A DNA stretch of 64,000 bases, taken from Bifidobacterium erythrocebi (lineage in GTDB: Bacteria; Actinomycetota; Actinomycetes; Actinomycetales; Bifidobacteriaceae). This document shows, one piece after another, positions 29,071 to 37,828 of this stretch (positions are counted from its first letter, which is position 1; every line of letters begins with the position of its first letter). The position numbers and the translations under genes are program-made. Below the pieces are notes generated by a model. That model had not been told where the DNA came from. It ran no database searches and saw nothing but the letters and a program-made list of their open reading frames with translations. The stretch covers positions 1 to 64,000 of the forward strand of contig NZ_JAAIIF010000003.1 in the NCBI RefSeq assembly GCF_012932675.1, given 5' to 3'.

Positions 29071-30282
29071 CTATCTGGTGATATTTCGATTGCGAGCCGT
29101 GGCCGCCGCCACCAGCATGCGCATGGCCTCCAACAAGTGCTTGCGCTCGTCGGGCGTCAACCCCACGATCGCGCCGATCATACTGGGCAGGGACAATGGC
29201 ATGGAGGCGATGAGGCCGGAGAAGGTGGTGGCGCCGCTGGCATGGATCACCTGGAACAGCGCGTCGACGGCATGCTCGCGTTCCTCGCGGCTCAGCCCCG
29301 TCATCCAACGATTGAACGACGAATTGAACGTATGCGAGCTGGGTGCGATATCATCCACGCGCACGAAGGCGTCCCCTTCCACCTGCCAGGCGAAGGCGAA
29401 ATGCTGCATGATGCCCTCGCAGTCGGCCTTGACCACCACACACGGCTCCGGCGTTTCCAGCACCATGCCGATAATCGACGAGTCGGGTACGATCTTATGC
29501 ACCTTGCTCACCGTGGACAGATACGGTTCGCTCGTCACCACATGCTCGGGGAAACCGGGGCCGTCGAGCGAATACACGGCGGTGATGCGCTTGCGGACCT
29601 TGTTCGGCACGTTCATCGCCGCATACACCGCCGAATTGCCGCCCTTCGAATGGCCGGTCAGGATCATATCGCCGGGCCAGAGCTTCGCCACGGCGCTCAC
29701 GTATTCCGCAGCCATGCATTGCGAGGGGACCGGGTATTGGAAGGCCATGTTGAAGTCCTCCTTCCAACCCACCAGCGAATCGTCGGTGCCTCGGAACGAC
29801 AGCACCAGCGTGCCGTCCGGCAGCAGGAAGGTGACCGCCGCGGTCTGCGTTTGCTCGGCCGTGTCGAAACGCTCCGCGAAGGCGCCCACATGCAGCCCGG
29901 AGAAGCGTGGATTGGCGGCTACGGTGCGTACGAACGAATGGGTGATCGCGGGATCGGTGAAGTTGACGGCGTGCACCTGGTGCCGGCAGGCGTTGTCGGC
30001 ACCGCCGTGCAGCACCTCGTCCATCTGCTTGAGCGTGATGTCGGAGAAGGGCGTGCGGACTAGCGCCCGAAGGGATCGGCGCGGGTCGTGCCGATCCAAC
30101 GGGAAGTGGCGTACTCTGCCAAGGAACGTGCCGTACGCCTCCTGCTCGGCGTCCAGATCGGGAACAAGCTGCGGAATGTCCTCATATGCCAGTTGCGCCA
30201 GAATCAGGGCGTCCACCTCGTTGAACGGAAGTTCCTCGAACGAACGGCGCTCCTCGCGCGCGTAGTCGATGATGTTGCCCAC
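29071..30282 (-). CDS. DUF2974 (Mbeg1-like) alpha/beta-hydrolase
   Basis: A 403-aa protein with a lipase-type core: TLVLSFRGTDDSLVGWKEDF, then the nucleophile elbow ILTGHSKGGNSAVYAA, which matches DUF2974 (Mbeg1-like) proteins. The substrate is unknown; no signal peptide is visible, so it is likely cytoplasmic. Start choice: GAAGGAG directly abuts a GTG at 30291 but stands 8 nt before a second GTG at 30282, which is therefore preferred. It sits 61 nt after the PfkB-like gene and may share its transcript. Confidence 0.78.
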   Translation of the reverse strand: MGNIIDYAREERRSFEELPFNEVDALILAQLAYEDIPQLVPDLDAEQEAYGTFLGRVRHFPLDRHDPRRSLRALVRTPFSDITLKQMDEVLHGGADNACRHQVHAVNFTDPAITHSFVRTVAANPRFSGLHVGAFAERFDTAEQTQTAAVTFLLPDGTLVLSFRGTDDSLVGWKEDFNMAFQYPVPSQCMAAEYVSAVAKLWPGDMILTGHSKGGNSAVYAAMNVPNKVRKRITAVYSLDGPGFPEHVVTSEPYLSTVSKVHKIVPDSSIIGMVLETPEPCVVVKADCEGIMQHFAFAWQVEGDAFVRVDDIAPSSHTFNSSFNRWMTGLSREEREHAVDALFQVIHASGATTFSGLIASMPLSLPSMIGAIVGLTPDERKHLLEAMRMLVAAATARNRNITR

Positions 30283-30343
30283 TGCCGTCACTCCTTCAGC
30301 TTGCGTACACCGCTATTCTACGGTCGCCGTGCCGCTACGCGCC

Positions 30344-31378
30344 CTACTCCTCGAACAGCGCCATCGTCTCCTCATAGCTTGGGCATACCGGCACGCCGCC
30401 GTCATTATGCTGAATGGCCAGCGATGCGGCGGCATTGGCGATGCGAACGGAATCGGCCAGAGACCAGCCCTTCGCAAGCATGGCGCACATCACCCCCGTA
30501 TGGCATGAGCCGGCGGAACGGGTGTGCACCGCCTTGGTGGGGAAGCCCTCGATATGCTCCACGTCGCCGCCGGGCTTGCGTACCCACGCACCCCTCGACC
30601 CGGCGCGTACCACCAGCGGCGCGCGCAAGGCATTGCCGAGTTCGTCGCACAGCAGCCGCATGGATTCGTCGAACCCGCCGCCAACGGTCATGGTCGCGCT
30701 GTCGTCGATATGCACGCCCATGCGATCCGCCAACGTCTCGGCCTCCTGCCGGTTGCAGGACCAGATGGGGCGTGCGAGCACCAGATCCTCGATGAGCTTG
30801 TCACTCACCTGATTCAGCGCATTGGTGGAATTGAGTACCAGCGTCCAGTCGCGTTGCTTGGGATCGGTGCCGGCACGGCGCAGGAACCCGTCAAGCCCGA
30901 CGGCGGTCTGATTCAGCAAGGTGTTGCCGCTGATATGCACCACGGTGCCGCTGGCAGGCTTGATGGCGTCGAAGGTATGCTCGTCGCCCAGCGTTTCCGC
31001 GCCGTAATGCGCGATATAGGTCTTGCGTTCCTCCTCGTCCTTGAAGACGAGACGGAACCCCGAATCCACGTCGTCGAGATCGGGGCCGATATGCTCGATG
31101 CCGGCCCGCTTGAGCACCGTCCTGACGGCCATCGCCCAGATGCCGTCACCGATGATGCCCGCGTGCTGTGCCCGGACGCCCATGCGGCTGGCGGCGTCGA
31201 GTATGCGGTAACTGCCGCCCGGGGTGGGCTTGGTGTTCCTGGTCACCGCGAAATCGCCGGTCTGCGGCATTTCGTCCACGTCCAGCATGATGTCCATCCA
31301 CACCTGCCCCAGCGAGATCACCGTGGGCTTATCGGCCGCGCTTTTGGCGCGGTCGGAGATGATGCTGCTCAGTCGCAT
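30344..31378 (-). CDS. PfkB/ribokinase-family protein lacking the catalytic Asp
   Basis: A 344-aa protein with the PfkB fold. It keeps the NXXE Mg/ATP motif (NRQE, 209-212) and the hydrophobic core. In the C-terminal signature, HTRSAGSCHTGVM aligns with the ribokinase pattern DTTAAGDTFNGAL, which puts Ser291 where the family's catalytic base Asp should be. The N-terminal sugar-binding GGxxxN motif is also altered (GGSYRIL). It is thus a divergent kinase or pseudokinase. ATG at 31378 has AAGGAGG just upstream. Two minus-strand genes follow (DUF2974, TetR). Confidence 0.8.
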   Translation of the reverse strand: MRLSSIISDRAKSAADKPTVISLGQVWMDIMLDVDEMPQTGDFAVTRNTKPTPGGSYRILDAASRMGVRAQHAGIIGDGIWAMAVRTVLKRAGIEHIGPDLDDVDSGFRLVFKDEEERKTYIAHYGAETLGDEHTFDAIKPASGTVVHISGNTLLNQTAVGLDGFLRRAGTDPKQRDWTLVLNSTNALNQVSDKLIEDLVLARPIWSCNRQEAETLADRMGVHIDDSATMTVGGGFDESMRLLCDELGNALRAPLVVRAGSRGAWVRKPGGDVEHIEGFPTKAVHTRSAGSCHTGVMCAMLAKGWSLADSVRIANAAASLAIQHNDGGVPVCPSYEETMALFEE

Positions 31379-31428
31379 AATATCCTCCTTGATATGGGAT
31401 GCCGTGCAATCCGAATTTTTCAAGATTC

Positions 31429-31536
31429 TACGAGCGCAAGCTGGAAGCCAGGTGGGAATCCTATGCGCTCGGCGAACAGGCCCCGCAGTTCCTCGGTGCC
31501 GACGCCTCCCTGCGGTTTGGTGGGGATGCGCGGCAT
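31429..31536 (-). CDS. Possible 35-aa open frame upstream of the PfkB-like gene
   Basis: Starts MPRIPTKPQGGVGTEE and ends GFPPGFQLRS. Codon use is GC3-rich like real genes of this genome, but there is no ribosome-binding site and the start overlaps the rpmB promoter. It may be a small leaderless gene, a gene remnant, or chance. Confidence 0.2.
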
Positions 31537-31538
31537 AT

Positions 31539-31567
31539 TTGCCAATTGTCAGGGCTGGTTGTATAGT
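31539..31567 (+). promoter_or_regulatory. Promoter of rpmB
   Basis: TTGCCA (31539-31544), a 17-bp spacer and TATAGT (31562-31567), giving a leader of about 80 nt before rpmB. Confidence 0.7.
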
Positions 31568-31651
31568 TGAGAAGTTGTGTGTTCAGCCGTTCGGCAACGT
31601 ACGTCTGAATTACGCAGACTTGCAAGTCAATGTAAACGTAGGGAGACCATC

Positions 31652-31846
31652 ATGGCAGCTCGTTGTGCAGTGTGTGGCAAGGGTCCGCAGGTCGGATACA
31701 CCGTGTCCCATTCGCATATCCGCAACAAGCGCACCTTCCGCCCGAACCTCCAGCCGGTGCACACCACCGTTGACGGCGAAAACGTTCGCGTCCGCGTGTG
31801 CGTCAAGTGCCTCAAGGCCGGCAAGGTTCAGCGCGTGGCCGCGTGA
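31652..31846 (+). CDS. rpmB: 50S ribosomal protein L28
   Basis: A 64-aa ribosomal protein: [25 protein letters not shown] is the L28 start, with [12 protein letters not shown] typical. The pairs CAVC and CVKC make this the zinc-ribbon (C+) form. AGGGAGA lies just before the ATG at 31652. The frame upstream is not coding. A terminator follows 20 nt after the stop. Confidence 0.96.
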   Translation: MAARCAVCGKGPQVGYTVSHSHIRNKRTFRPNLQPVHTTVDGENVRVRVCVKCLKAGKVQRVAA

Positions 31847-31865
31847 GTGCGAGATACATCGCGTT

Positions 31866-31900
31866 AAACCCCGTTCGAGTGTTCTGCTCGGCGGGGTTTT
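31866..31900 (+). terminator. Terminator of rpmB
   Basis: AAACCCCG (31866-31873) pairs with CGGGGTTT (31892-31899), followed by T residues. Confidence 0.85.
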
Positions 31901-31996
31901 GCTTTATCTGAACGCCTCTCCGTTCGTGCTGGCACAGTCGCCTTGCCCGAACGGTTGTCTGCGAGAGGTCTGCACGGTACGGATAATATGGGCTCC

Positions 31997-34411
31997 ATGA
32001 GTATTTCGTTGGACACACCTCTCAGCTCGCTGCTCAGCAACAAACGGCGGGTGTCCACGCTCAAATCATTCGGCATCGTCAGCGTCAACGACGCGCTGAC
32101 CTACTATCCGTTCCGCGTGACCGACCCGGTGCCGCCGCGTGCCATCCGCGAAGCCAGCCCGGGGCAGGCCATGGCGTTCGCGGCCACCGTGCGTCAATGC
32201 CGCATCATTCCGATGAACGCCAGACGCGGGTATCGTCTCGAAGCGGTGGTGGATGACGCCGACTTCGCTGCCACGCGCAAGGTTCCGGGCGGTGTGGCCC
32301 GTCTGGTGTTCTTCTCGGGGCGCAGGGGGTACGTCGATTGGATGGCCATGCGATTGGCCGAGGGAACGCAGGTAATCGCCAGCGGTGTTCCCGGCGAATA
32401 CATGGGCCAGTTGCAGTTCACGCACCCGGATATCGTCACCGTGGCACCTGCCGCCGAGCAGCAGGAACCGGCGGATGGTGCCGAACCGGCGGCAGGCGCC
32501 CCGCGTCGTACGCGATCCTATGATGTTTCCACGGCCGAAGAGGGATTGGCCCGAGTCTGCCGCCCACGGCCCGTGTACCATGCGTCCGCACGACTGTCGA
32601 GCGAACGCATCCATGAGACCATCACCGGCCTGCTGTGGATGTTGGGAGGGCGTGACATGGCAGCCCCCGGTACCGACAGCATCGCGGTGATGAGTGACGA
32701 AGACGAGGAACGGTTCGCCGGAACGCTGGCCGAAGCCATTCCCGACATCCTTCCCGAACAGATCCGGACGGAACGCGGTCTTATGCATCGTGCCGAGGCG
32801 TTCCGCGCCATCCATGACCCGTCATCCGTGCAGGCATTCCACCAAGGCATAGCCACCCTGCGTTACGAGGAGGCGTTCATCTGCCAGACCGCGCTGTTGC
32901 AGGCCAGACGAGCCAACGGCGGCGCATCCGCTCACCCCTGTACGGGCGGCGATCACGATGACGGGCTGGTGGAACGGTTCATCGCTTCCCTGCCGTTCCA
33001 GCTCACCGAAGGGCAGCGGCAGGTCATCGCAGATATCCGTGCCGACATGGCGCAGAGTCACCCCATGCAGCGCTTGCTGCAGGGCGAAGTCGGCTCCGGC
33101 AAGACCGTAGTGGCGGTCGCGGCCATGCTGCAGGCCGTCGAAGCAGGGCATCAGGCCGTGCTGGTTGCCCCCACCCAAGTGCTTGCCGAACAGCATGCGG
33201 AAACCATCCGAGCCATGGTGGAGGGGCTGCGTTCCCAGGCCATCCCCGTCACCCTGATCACCGGCGGCATGAAGCTGGCCGCCCGCCGCAAGGCCCATGC
33301 CATTGCGGCAAGCGGCGAACCGGGCATCATCGTCGCCACGCATGCCGCGTTCTCCACCACCTTCCAGGCTTCCAATCTTGCGTTGGTGGTCATCGACGAA
33401 CAGCACCGCTTCGGCGTGGAACAGCGAGAAAGCCTGCAATCCAAGCCGGCGGACGGCAGTACCCCGCACATGCTGGTCATGACCGCCACACCGATTCCGC
33501 GTACCGCGGCCATGACCTGGTTCGGTGATCTGGACATCTCGTGGCTCACCGAGCTGCCGGGCGGGCGCAAGCCGATCCGCACCTTCGTGATTAACGAGGC
33601 GGACGGGCACACCATGGCGAATATGTTTTCGCACATCCGTGCGCGCATCGACGCGGGGGAGCGGGCCTATATCGTGTGCGCGCGCATCGACGACCCGTCC
33701 GCAGGCGAGACGGGGCGGCAAAGCGGGGAAGGCGATGGCGCGAACGGCGCGGTGCTCGACCCCTATGCCGTCGACGATGAGACGCCGCAGCAGCGTCCGC
33801 CGCTCCATACCGTTACGGAAATCGCGGATCGCTTGCAAAAACTGCCGCAGTTCCAAGGCATCGCGTTCGCCACGCTGACCGGTCGCGACAAGGACGATGT
33901 CAAGACGCAGGTCATGGCCGATTTCGCTTCGGGCAAGACGCCGGTGCTGGTCTGCACCACCGTGATCGAGGTCGGTGTGGATGTGAAGCAGGCCAGCTGC
34001 ATGGTGATTTTCGACGCCGATCGGTACGGACTGAGCCAGCTGCACCAGCTGCGTGGGCGCGTGGGGCGAGGCGGCACCGATAGCTGGGCGTTCCTGATCT
34101 CCCGTGCGGAGCCCGGTTCGACCGCCGAATCGAGGCTTGAGGTCATCCACGATTCGCTTGACGGTGCGGAAATCGCCCAGGCCGATCTGGAATTCCGTGG
34201 TGCCGGCGACGTGCTGGGCGATACGCAGTCGGGCACGCATTCGAGCCTGAAGCTGCTGCGTGTGGTCAAGGACGCCGAGCTGATCGTCGATGCACGGTCC
34301 CGCGCCGAGCGGATGCTGGCACAGGACCCGGAACTGAAGGAAAGCGTGCAGCTTGCCGGCGCCGTTCTGGACTTCACCCGAGGCAATGAGGAGTTCCTGA
34401 CCAGCAACTGA
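31997..34411 (+). CDS. recG: ATP-dependent DNA helicase RecG
   Basis: An 804-aa helicase that remodels stalled forks and Holliday junctions. The N-terminal wedge/OB region (about 50-160) precedes helicase motifs: QGEVGSGKTVVA (Walker A), VVIDEQHRFGVEQRE (DEQH box), MTATPIPRTAAM, and QLHQLRGRVGRGG (motif VI). It is longer than many RecG because of Ala/Glu-rich stretches near residue 155 and around 580-605. GATAAT at 31982-31987 stands 9 nt before the ATG at 31997, suggesting a leaderless start; ATG 31988 is an alternative. rpmB-recG-rsmD order is typical for actinobacteria. Confidence 0.95.
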   Translation: MSISLDTPLSSLLSNKRRVSTLKSFGIVSVNDALTYYPFRVTDPVPPRAIREASPGQAMAFAATVRQCRIIPMNARRGYRLEAVVDDADFAATRKVPGGVARLVFFSGRRGYVDWMAMRLAEGTQVIASGVPGEYMGQLQFTHPDIVTVAPAAEQQEPADGAEPAAGAPRRTRSYDVSTAEEGLARVCRPRPVYHASARLSSERIHETITGLLWMLGGRDMAAPGTDSIAVMSDEDEERFAGTLAEAIPDILPEQIRTERGLMHRAEAFRAIHDPSSVQAFHQGIATLRYEEAFICQTALLQARRANGGASAHPCTGGDHDDGLVERFIASLPFQLTEGQRQVIADIRADMAQSHPMQRLLQGEVGSGKTVVAVAAMLQAVEAGHQAVLVAPTQVLAEQHAETIRAMVEGLRSQAIPVTLITGGMKLAARRKAHAIAASGEPGIIVATHAAFSTTFQASNLALVVIDEQHRFGVEQRESLQSKPADGSTPHMLVMTATPIPRTAAMTWFGDLDISWLTELPGGRKPIRTFVINEADGHTMANMFSHIRARIDAGERAYIVCARIDDPSAGETGRQSGEGDGANGAVLDPYAVDDETPQQRPPLHTVTEIADRLQKLPQFQGIAFATLTGRDKDDVKTQVMADFASGKTPVLVCTTVIEVGVDVKQASCMVIFDADRYGLSQLHQLRGRVGRGGTDSWAFLISRAEPGSTAESRLEVIHDSLDGAEIAQADLEFRGAGDVLGDTQSGTHSSLKLLRVVKDAELIVDARSRAERMLAQDPELKESVQLAGAVLDFTRGNEEFLTSN

Positions 34412-34491
34412 CCAGCCGGTCGGCCAGCAACTGACGCGGTGCCCGCCGGCCGGTCGGCTCCTGGTTCTTCCCGCCTTGTAGGCTAAGGCGT

Positions 34492-35139
34492 ATGCGCGTG
34501 ATTTCAGGACGATTCAAGGGCATGGCGTTGGCCACGCCGAAGCAGGGGACCAGACCCACCACCGATCGCACGAAAGAGGCGATTTTCTCCCACCTGGATT
34601 CGTGGGGTGTGCTGGACGATGCGCGGGTGCTCGATCTGTTCGCCGGCACCGGTGCCTTGGGAATCGAGGCGTTGAGCCGCGGTGCCCGTGAGCTGACCGC
34701 CGTGGAGGCTTCGCGGCCGGCCGCGGCGTTGATAGGAAAGACCATGGCGCAGCTCAAACGCAACCGGTCATGGTCGTCCGATCTGCGTGCGCAGGTGCTG
34801 GTCAGGAAGGCCGAGGCCGTGGCGGCCGGCACCGCGAATGCGCCATACGATGTGGTGTTCATCGACCCTCCGTACATCTTCGCCACGGAGGACTGTAATC
34901 AGCTTCTGGCGGCCTTGGCCGAGAACGGTTGGGTGAACGCGCACAGCGTGATCGTGCTTGAACGGTCCGCCCGCTCCAGCGAGCCCGCGGCACCTGCCGG
35001 CTGGGAGATCACCCAATCGCGTACGTACGGCGAGACCGCCGTGTTCTATATCGAAGCGGTTTCCGCCGATGTCGAAAGCACGGATTCCGAAGATACGGAA
35101 CCCGAAGACCAGCGCGAAAGCGAAAACAGCGCCGACTAG
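34492..35139 (+). CDS. rsmD: 16S rRNA (guanine(966)-N(2))-methyltransferase
   Basis: A 215-aa SAM methyltransferase. [13 protein letters not shown] and [15 protein letters not shown] are the RsmD start; [20 protein letters not shown] binds [12 protein letters not shown] is the catalytic N6/N2-type motif. The C-terminal 25 residues are acidic ([14 protein letters not shown]). No Shine-Dalgarno is seen; TAGGCT lies about 7 nt before the ATG, so the mRNA may be leaderless. Its TAG stop shares the palindrome CTAG with the stop of convergent trmD. Confidence 0.95.
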   Translation: MRVISGRFKGMALATPKQGTRPTTDRTKEAIFSHLDSWGVLDDARVLDLFAGTGALGIEALSRGARELTAVEASRPAAALIGKTMAQLKRNRSWSSDLRAQVLVRKAEAVAAGTANAPYDVVFIDPPYIFATEDCNQLLAALAENGWVNAHSVIVLERSARSSEPAAPAGWEITQSRTYGETAVFYIEAVSADVESTDSEDTEPEDQRESENSAD

Positions 35140-36047
35140 CCGCGTTTGCGCGGGTGCTCGCCGCTGACTTCCCAGCCAAGCGCCATCAGGGTTTTGCGAT
35201 CCGCCTTGTCGAGCGCCCTGCAATCAAGCTCCTCGATCAGATCGGGGCGGATTTCGTTGGTGCGTGCCAGTGCCTCGTCACGGCGGAACCGGTCGACCTT
35301 GCCGTGATCGCCGGACAGCAGCACGTCCGGCACGTGCAGGCCGCGCCACTGCGCCGGCTTGGTGTACTGGCGATGTTCCAGCAACGCGCCCTCGCCCGTA
35401 TACGATTCCTCGACGATCGACTCGGGGTTGCCCATGAATCCGGGAATCAGGCGGGTGATCGCCTCAAGCATCACCGACGTGGCGACCTCGCCGCCGTTCA
35501 GCACGTAATCCCCGATGGAATATTCGCGCACATCCACGCCCCGCGCACGGTAATAGGCGGGGATTCGCGCGTCGTAGCCCTCATAGCGGCCGCATCCGAA
35601 CAGCAGACGATCGGCGTGGCTGAGTTCGGTGGCGTCGCGTTGGGTGAACAGGGGAGCGGAGGGATTGGGGAAGATCAGGACGGGCTTGCCGGCAGCGGCC
35701 TCTGCCGTGGCTGCGGTTGCCGTGCCCGCATCCGTCGTCGCGGACGTATCGGCGGCATCGGTATCATCAGTATCGCCCGCATCATCGGTCATATCGACGC
35801 CCGCAACATCGCAGGCCTCCAGCCCCAGCAGTTCATCCAGACATTCCGCCCATACCACGGGCTTCATCACCATGCCGGCACCGCCGCCCACCGGCGTATC
35901 GTCCACGGAATGATGCACGTCATGCGTCCAGTCGCGCAGATTATGCGTGCGCACCTCGATGAGCCCCTTGGCTTGCGCCTTGCCGAACAGGCTCAGGTTC
36001 AATACGTCGAAATACTCGGGGAACACGGAAACGATGTCGATCTTCAT
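35136..36047 (-). CDS. trmD: tRNA (guanine(37)-N(1))-methyltransferase
   Basis: A 303-aa SPOUT methyltransferase acting on G37 of tRNAs. Seen: [34 protein letters not shown], and [11 protein letters not shown] with [13 protein letters not shown] (SAM knot). Between residues about 92 and 130 there is an Asp/Thr/Ala-rich low-complexity insert, so the protein is some 50 aa longer than usual. ATG at 36047 with GGGTAAC upstream; extra upstream frame lacks support. Its 3' end overlaps rsmD by 4 nt. Confidence 0.95.
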   Translation of the reverse strand: MKIDIVSVFPEYFDVLNLSLFGKAQAKGLIEVRTHNLRDWTHDVHHSVDDTPVGGGAGMVMKPVVWAECLDELLGLEACDVAGVDMTDDAGDTDDTDAADTSATTDAGTATAATAEAAAGKPVLIFPNPSAPLFTQRDATELSHADRLLFGCGRYEGYDARIPAYYRARGVDVREYSIGDYVLNGGEVATSVMLEAITRLIPGFMGNPESIVEESYTGEGALLEHRQYTKPAQWRGLHVPDVLLSGDHGKVDRFRRDEALARTNEIRPDLIEELDCRALDKADRKTLMALGWEVSGEHPRKRG

Positions 36048-36179
36048 AGTTACCCAGAGTAACGGGAGCGGCGGAATAGCAGGCAAACGCCGTTCGCGCC
36101 CACGCTGGGCCACACCTAGTCATGCCGATGGCGGCTGACGCGCCGCGGGCACGACGCGGGCACGAACGGTTCCGGCATA

Positions 36180-37703
36180 TCAGTACACGCGGGTCAGGTC
36201 GCGCGGATCGAGGATCGAATCGAGGATTTCCGGGCGGATGCTGCCGTCCCTGTCAGCGGCGGCGCGCACGGTGATGTCCTTGGCCAGCGCATCCTTGGCG
36301 ATCTGCACTGCCTTCTCATAGCCCACATAATCGATCAGCGACGTGGCCAGCGACGACGAGCGCATCGCCTCCTCCAGTCCGGTCTCCTTGTTCACCTTGA
36401 TGCCGTTCACGCAGCGTTCGCGCAGCGTATCCATCGCGCGGGCCAGCATGTGCATGCCGGTGAGCATCGCGTGCAGCATCACCGGCTCGAACGCGTTGAG
36501 CTGCAGCTGGCCGGCCTCCGCGGCGTAGGAAACGGTGGTATCCATGCCCATCACCATGAACACGGTCTGGTTCACGCATTCCGGGATCACCGGGTTCACC
36601 TTGCCGGGCATGATCGACGAACCGGCCTGGCGTGGCGGCAGCTGGATCTCGGCGAGTCCGGCTCGCGGGCCGCTGGCCAGCAGGCGCAGGTCGTTGGCGA
36701 TCTTGCCCAGGTGCAGCGCGGTGCGCTTGATCACGCCGGACAGGGTGACGAAATCACTGACATCCGAGGTGGCGCCGACCGGGTCCGACGCCGGCCGGAT
36801 GGGCAGGCCGGTGAGCTTGGCGAGGTGACGTGCCGCAAGTTCGCGGAACCGAACGTCGGCGCAGATGCCGGTGCCGATCGCAGTACCGCCCAGGTTCACC
36901 ACGCTGAGCGGCTCATGCTGCTGTTCCAGCAGCGCCGCATCGGATCCGAGCTGGGTGGCGAACGCGCCGAATTCCTGGCCGAAGGTCATGGGTACGGCGT
37001 CCTGCAATTGCGTGCGGCCGATCTTCACCACGGTCATGGTGCGCTGCGAGAGCGAGGAGAACGAGGCGCTGAGCTTGCGGGTGCTGTCGATCAGCGTGCG
37101 CGAGGCCTCGATGAGCGCAAGACGTGCCGCTGCGGGGTAGGAGTCGTTGGTGGACTGGGATTTGTTCACCGTGTCGTTCGGGTGGATAATCTCGTACTCG
37201 CCGCGCGGGTAGTGACCGAGTTCCAGCGCACGGTTCGCAATGACCTCGTTGACGTTCATGTTGGTGGAGGTGCCGGCACCGCCCTGCAACACGTCGATGG
37301 GGAACTGGTCGTCGAGTTTGCCGGCGATCACGTCGGCGCAGGCGCGGTCGACCAGTTCGGCCTGGTAGGCGTCGATGCCGCCAAGCTCGCGGTTGGCGCG
37401 TGCGCAGGCGCGCTTCACGGTACCGTAGGCGTGGATGATTTCCGGGTGGTCGCTCACGGTGATGCCGGAGACGGGGAAGTTGCTGATGGCGCGGAGCGTG
37501 TGGATGCCCCAGTAGGCGTTGGCCGGCACCGCCGCCGAACCGATGCAGTCGTGTTCGATGCGCGTGGGCTGCGGCTCGATGCCCGGCTCGTTCACGGTTG
37601 CCGCCGCGGTTGCTGTTTCCGCTGTGCGCGCGGCTAAGGTCTTCGTTGCGAGACGGGGCATGGTGTGGGATGCGGTGGTTGCGGTGCGCTGTGCCATGGT
37701 CAT
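36180..37703 (-). CDS. aspA: Aspartate ammonia-lyase
   Basis: A 507-aa lyase of the fumarase/aspartase superfamily interconverting aspartate and fumarate plus ammonia. Seen: GGAGTSTNMNVNEVIAN, TQLQDAVPMTFGQEF, and the signature GSSIMPGKVNP with the catalytic Ser loop. The enzyme core starts at about residue 45; the Ala/Thr-rich N-terminal 40 residues are extra. GAGAGGAA 7 nt before the ATG supports the start. Fumarase class II is a close relative, but the sequence fits AspA better. Divergent from a LysR gene that probably controls it. Confidence 0.9.
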   Translation of the reverse strand: MTMAQRTATTASHTMPRLATKTLAARTAETATAAATVNEPGIEPQPTRIEHDCIGSAAVPANAYWGIHTLRAISNFPVSGITVSDHPEIIHAYGTVKRACARANRELGGIDAYQAELVDRACADVIAGKLDDQFPIDVLQGGAGTSTNMNVNEVIANRALELGHYPRGEYEIIHPNDTVNKSQSTNDSYPAAARLALIEASRTLIDSTRKLSASFSSLSQRTMTVVKIGRTQLQDAVPMTFGQEFGAFATQLGSDAALLEQQHEPLSVVNLGGTAIGTGICADVRFRELAARHLAKLTGLPIRPASDPVGATSDVSDFVTLSGVIKRTALHLGKIANDLRLLASGPRAGLAEIQLPPRQAGSSIMPGKVNPVIPECVNQTVFMVMGMDTTVSYAAEAGQLQLNAFEPVMLHAMLTGMHMLARAMDTLRERCVNGIKVNKETGLEEAMRSSSLATSLIDYVGYEKAVQIAKDALAKDITVRAAADRDGSIRPEILDSILDPRDLTRVY

Positions 37704-37779
37704 GTGTGGGTTCCTCTCGTTGCTTGTGGCGTTGCTTTGGGTGGCTTGCTCAAAACACGGCTCACCTTAAGCGCAAGTT

Positions 37780-37792
37780 TTGTATCGTACAA
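37780..37792. promoter_or_regulatory. Candidate LysR-type operator between aspA and lysR
   Basis: TTGTATCGTACAA is a perfect 5-bp palindrome with a 3-bp centre and fits the T-N11-A rule of LysR-type regulators. It stands 77 bp before aspA and 37 bp before the LysR gene. Confidence 0.5.
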
Positions 37793-37828
37793 GAGGTGGA
37801 TATCCTTCGTATCCCATAGGATTAGCCT

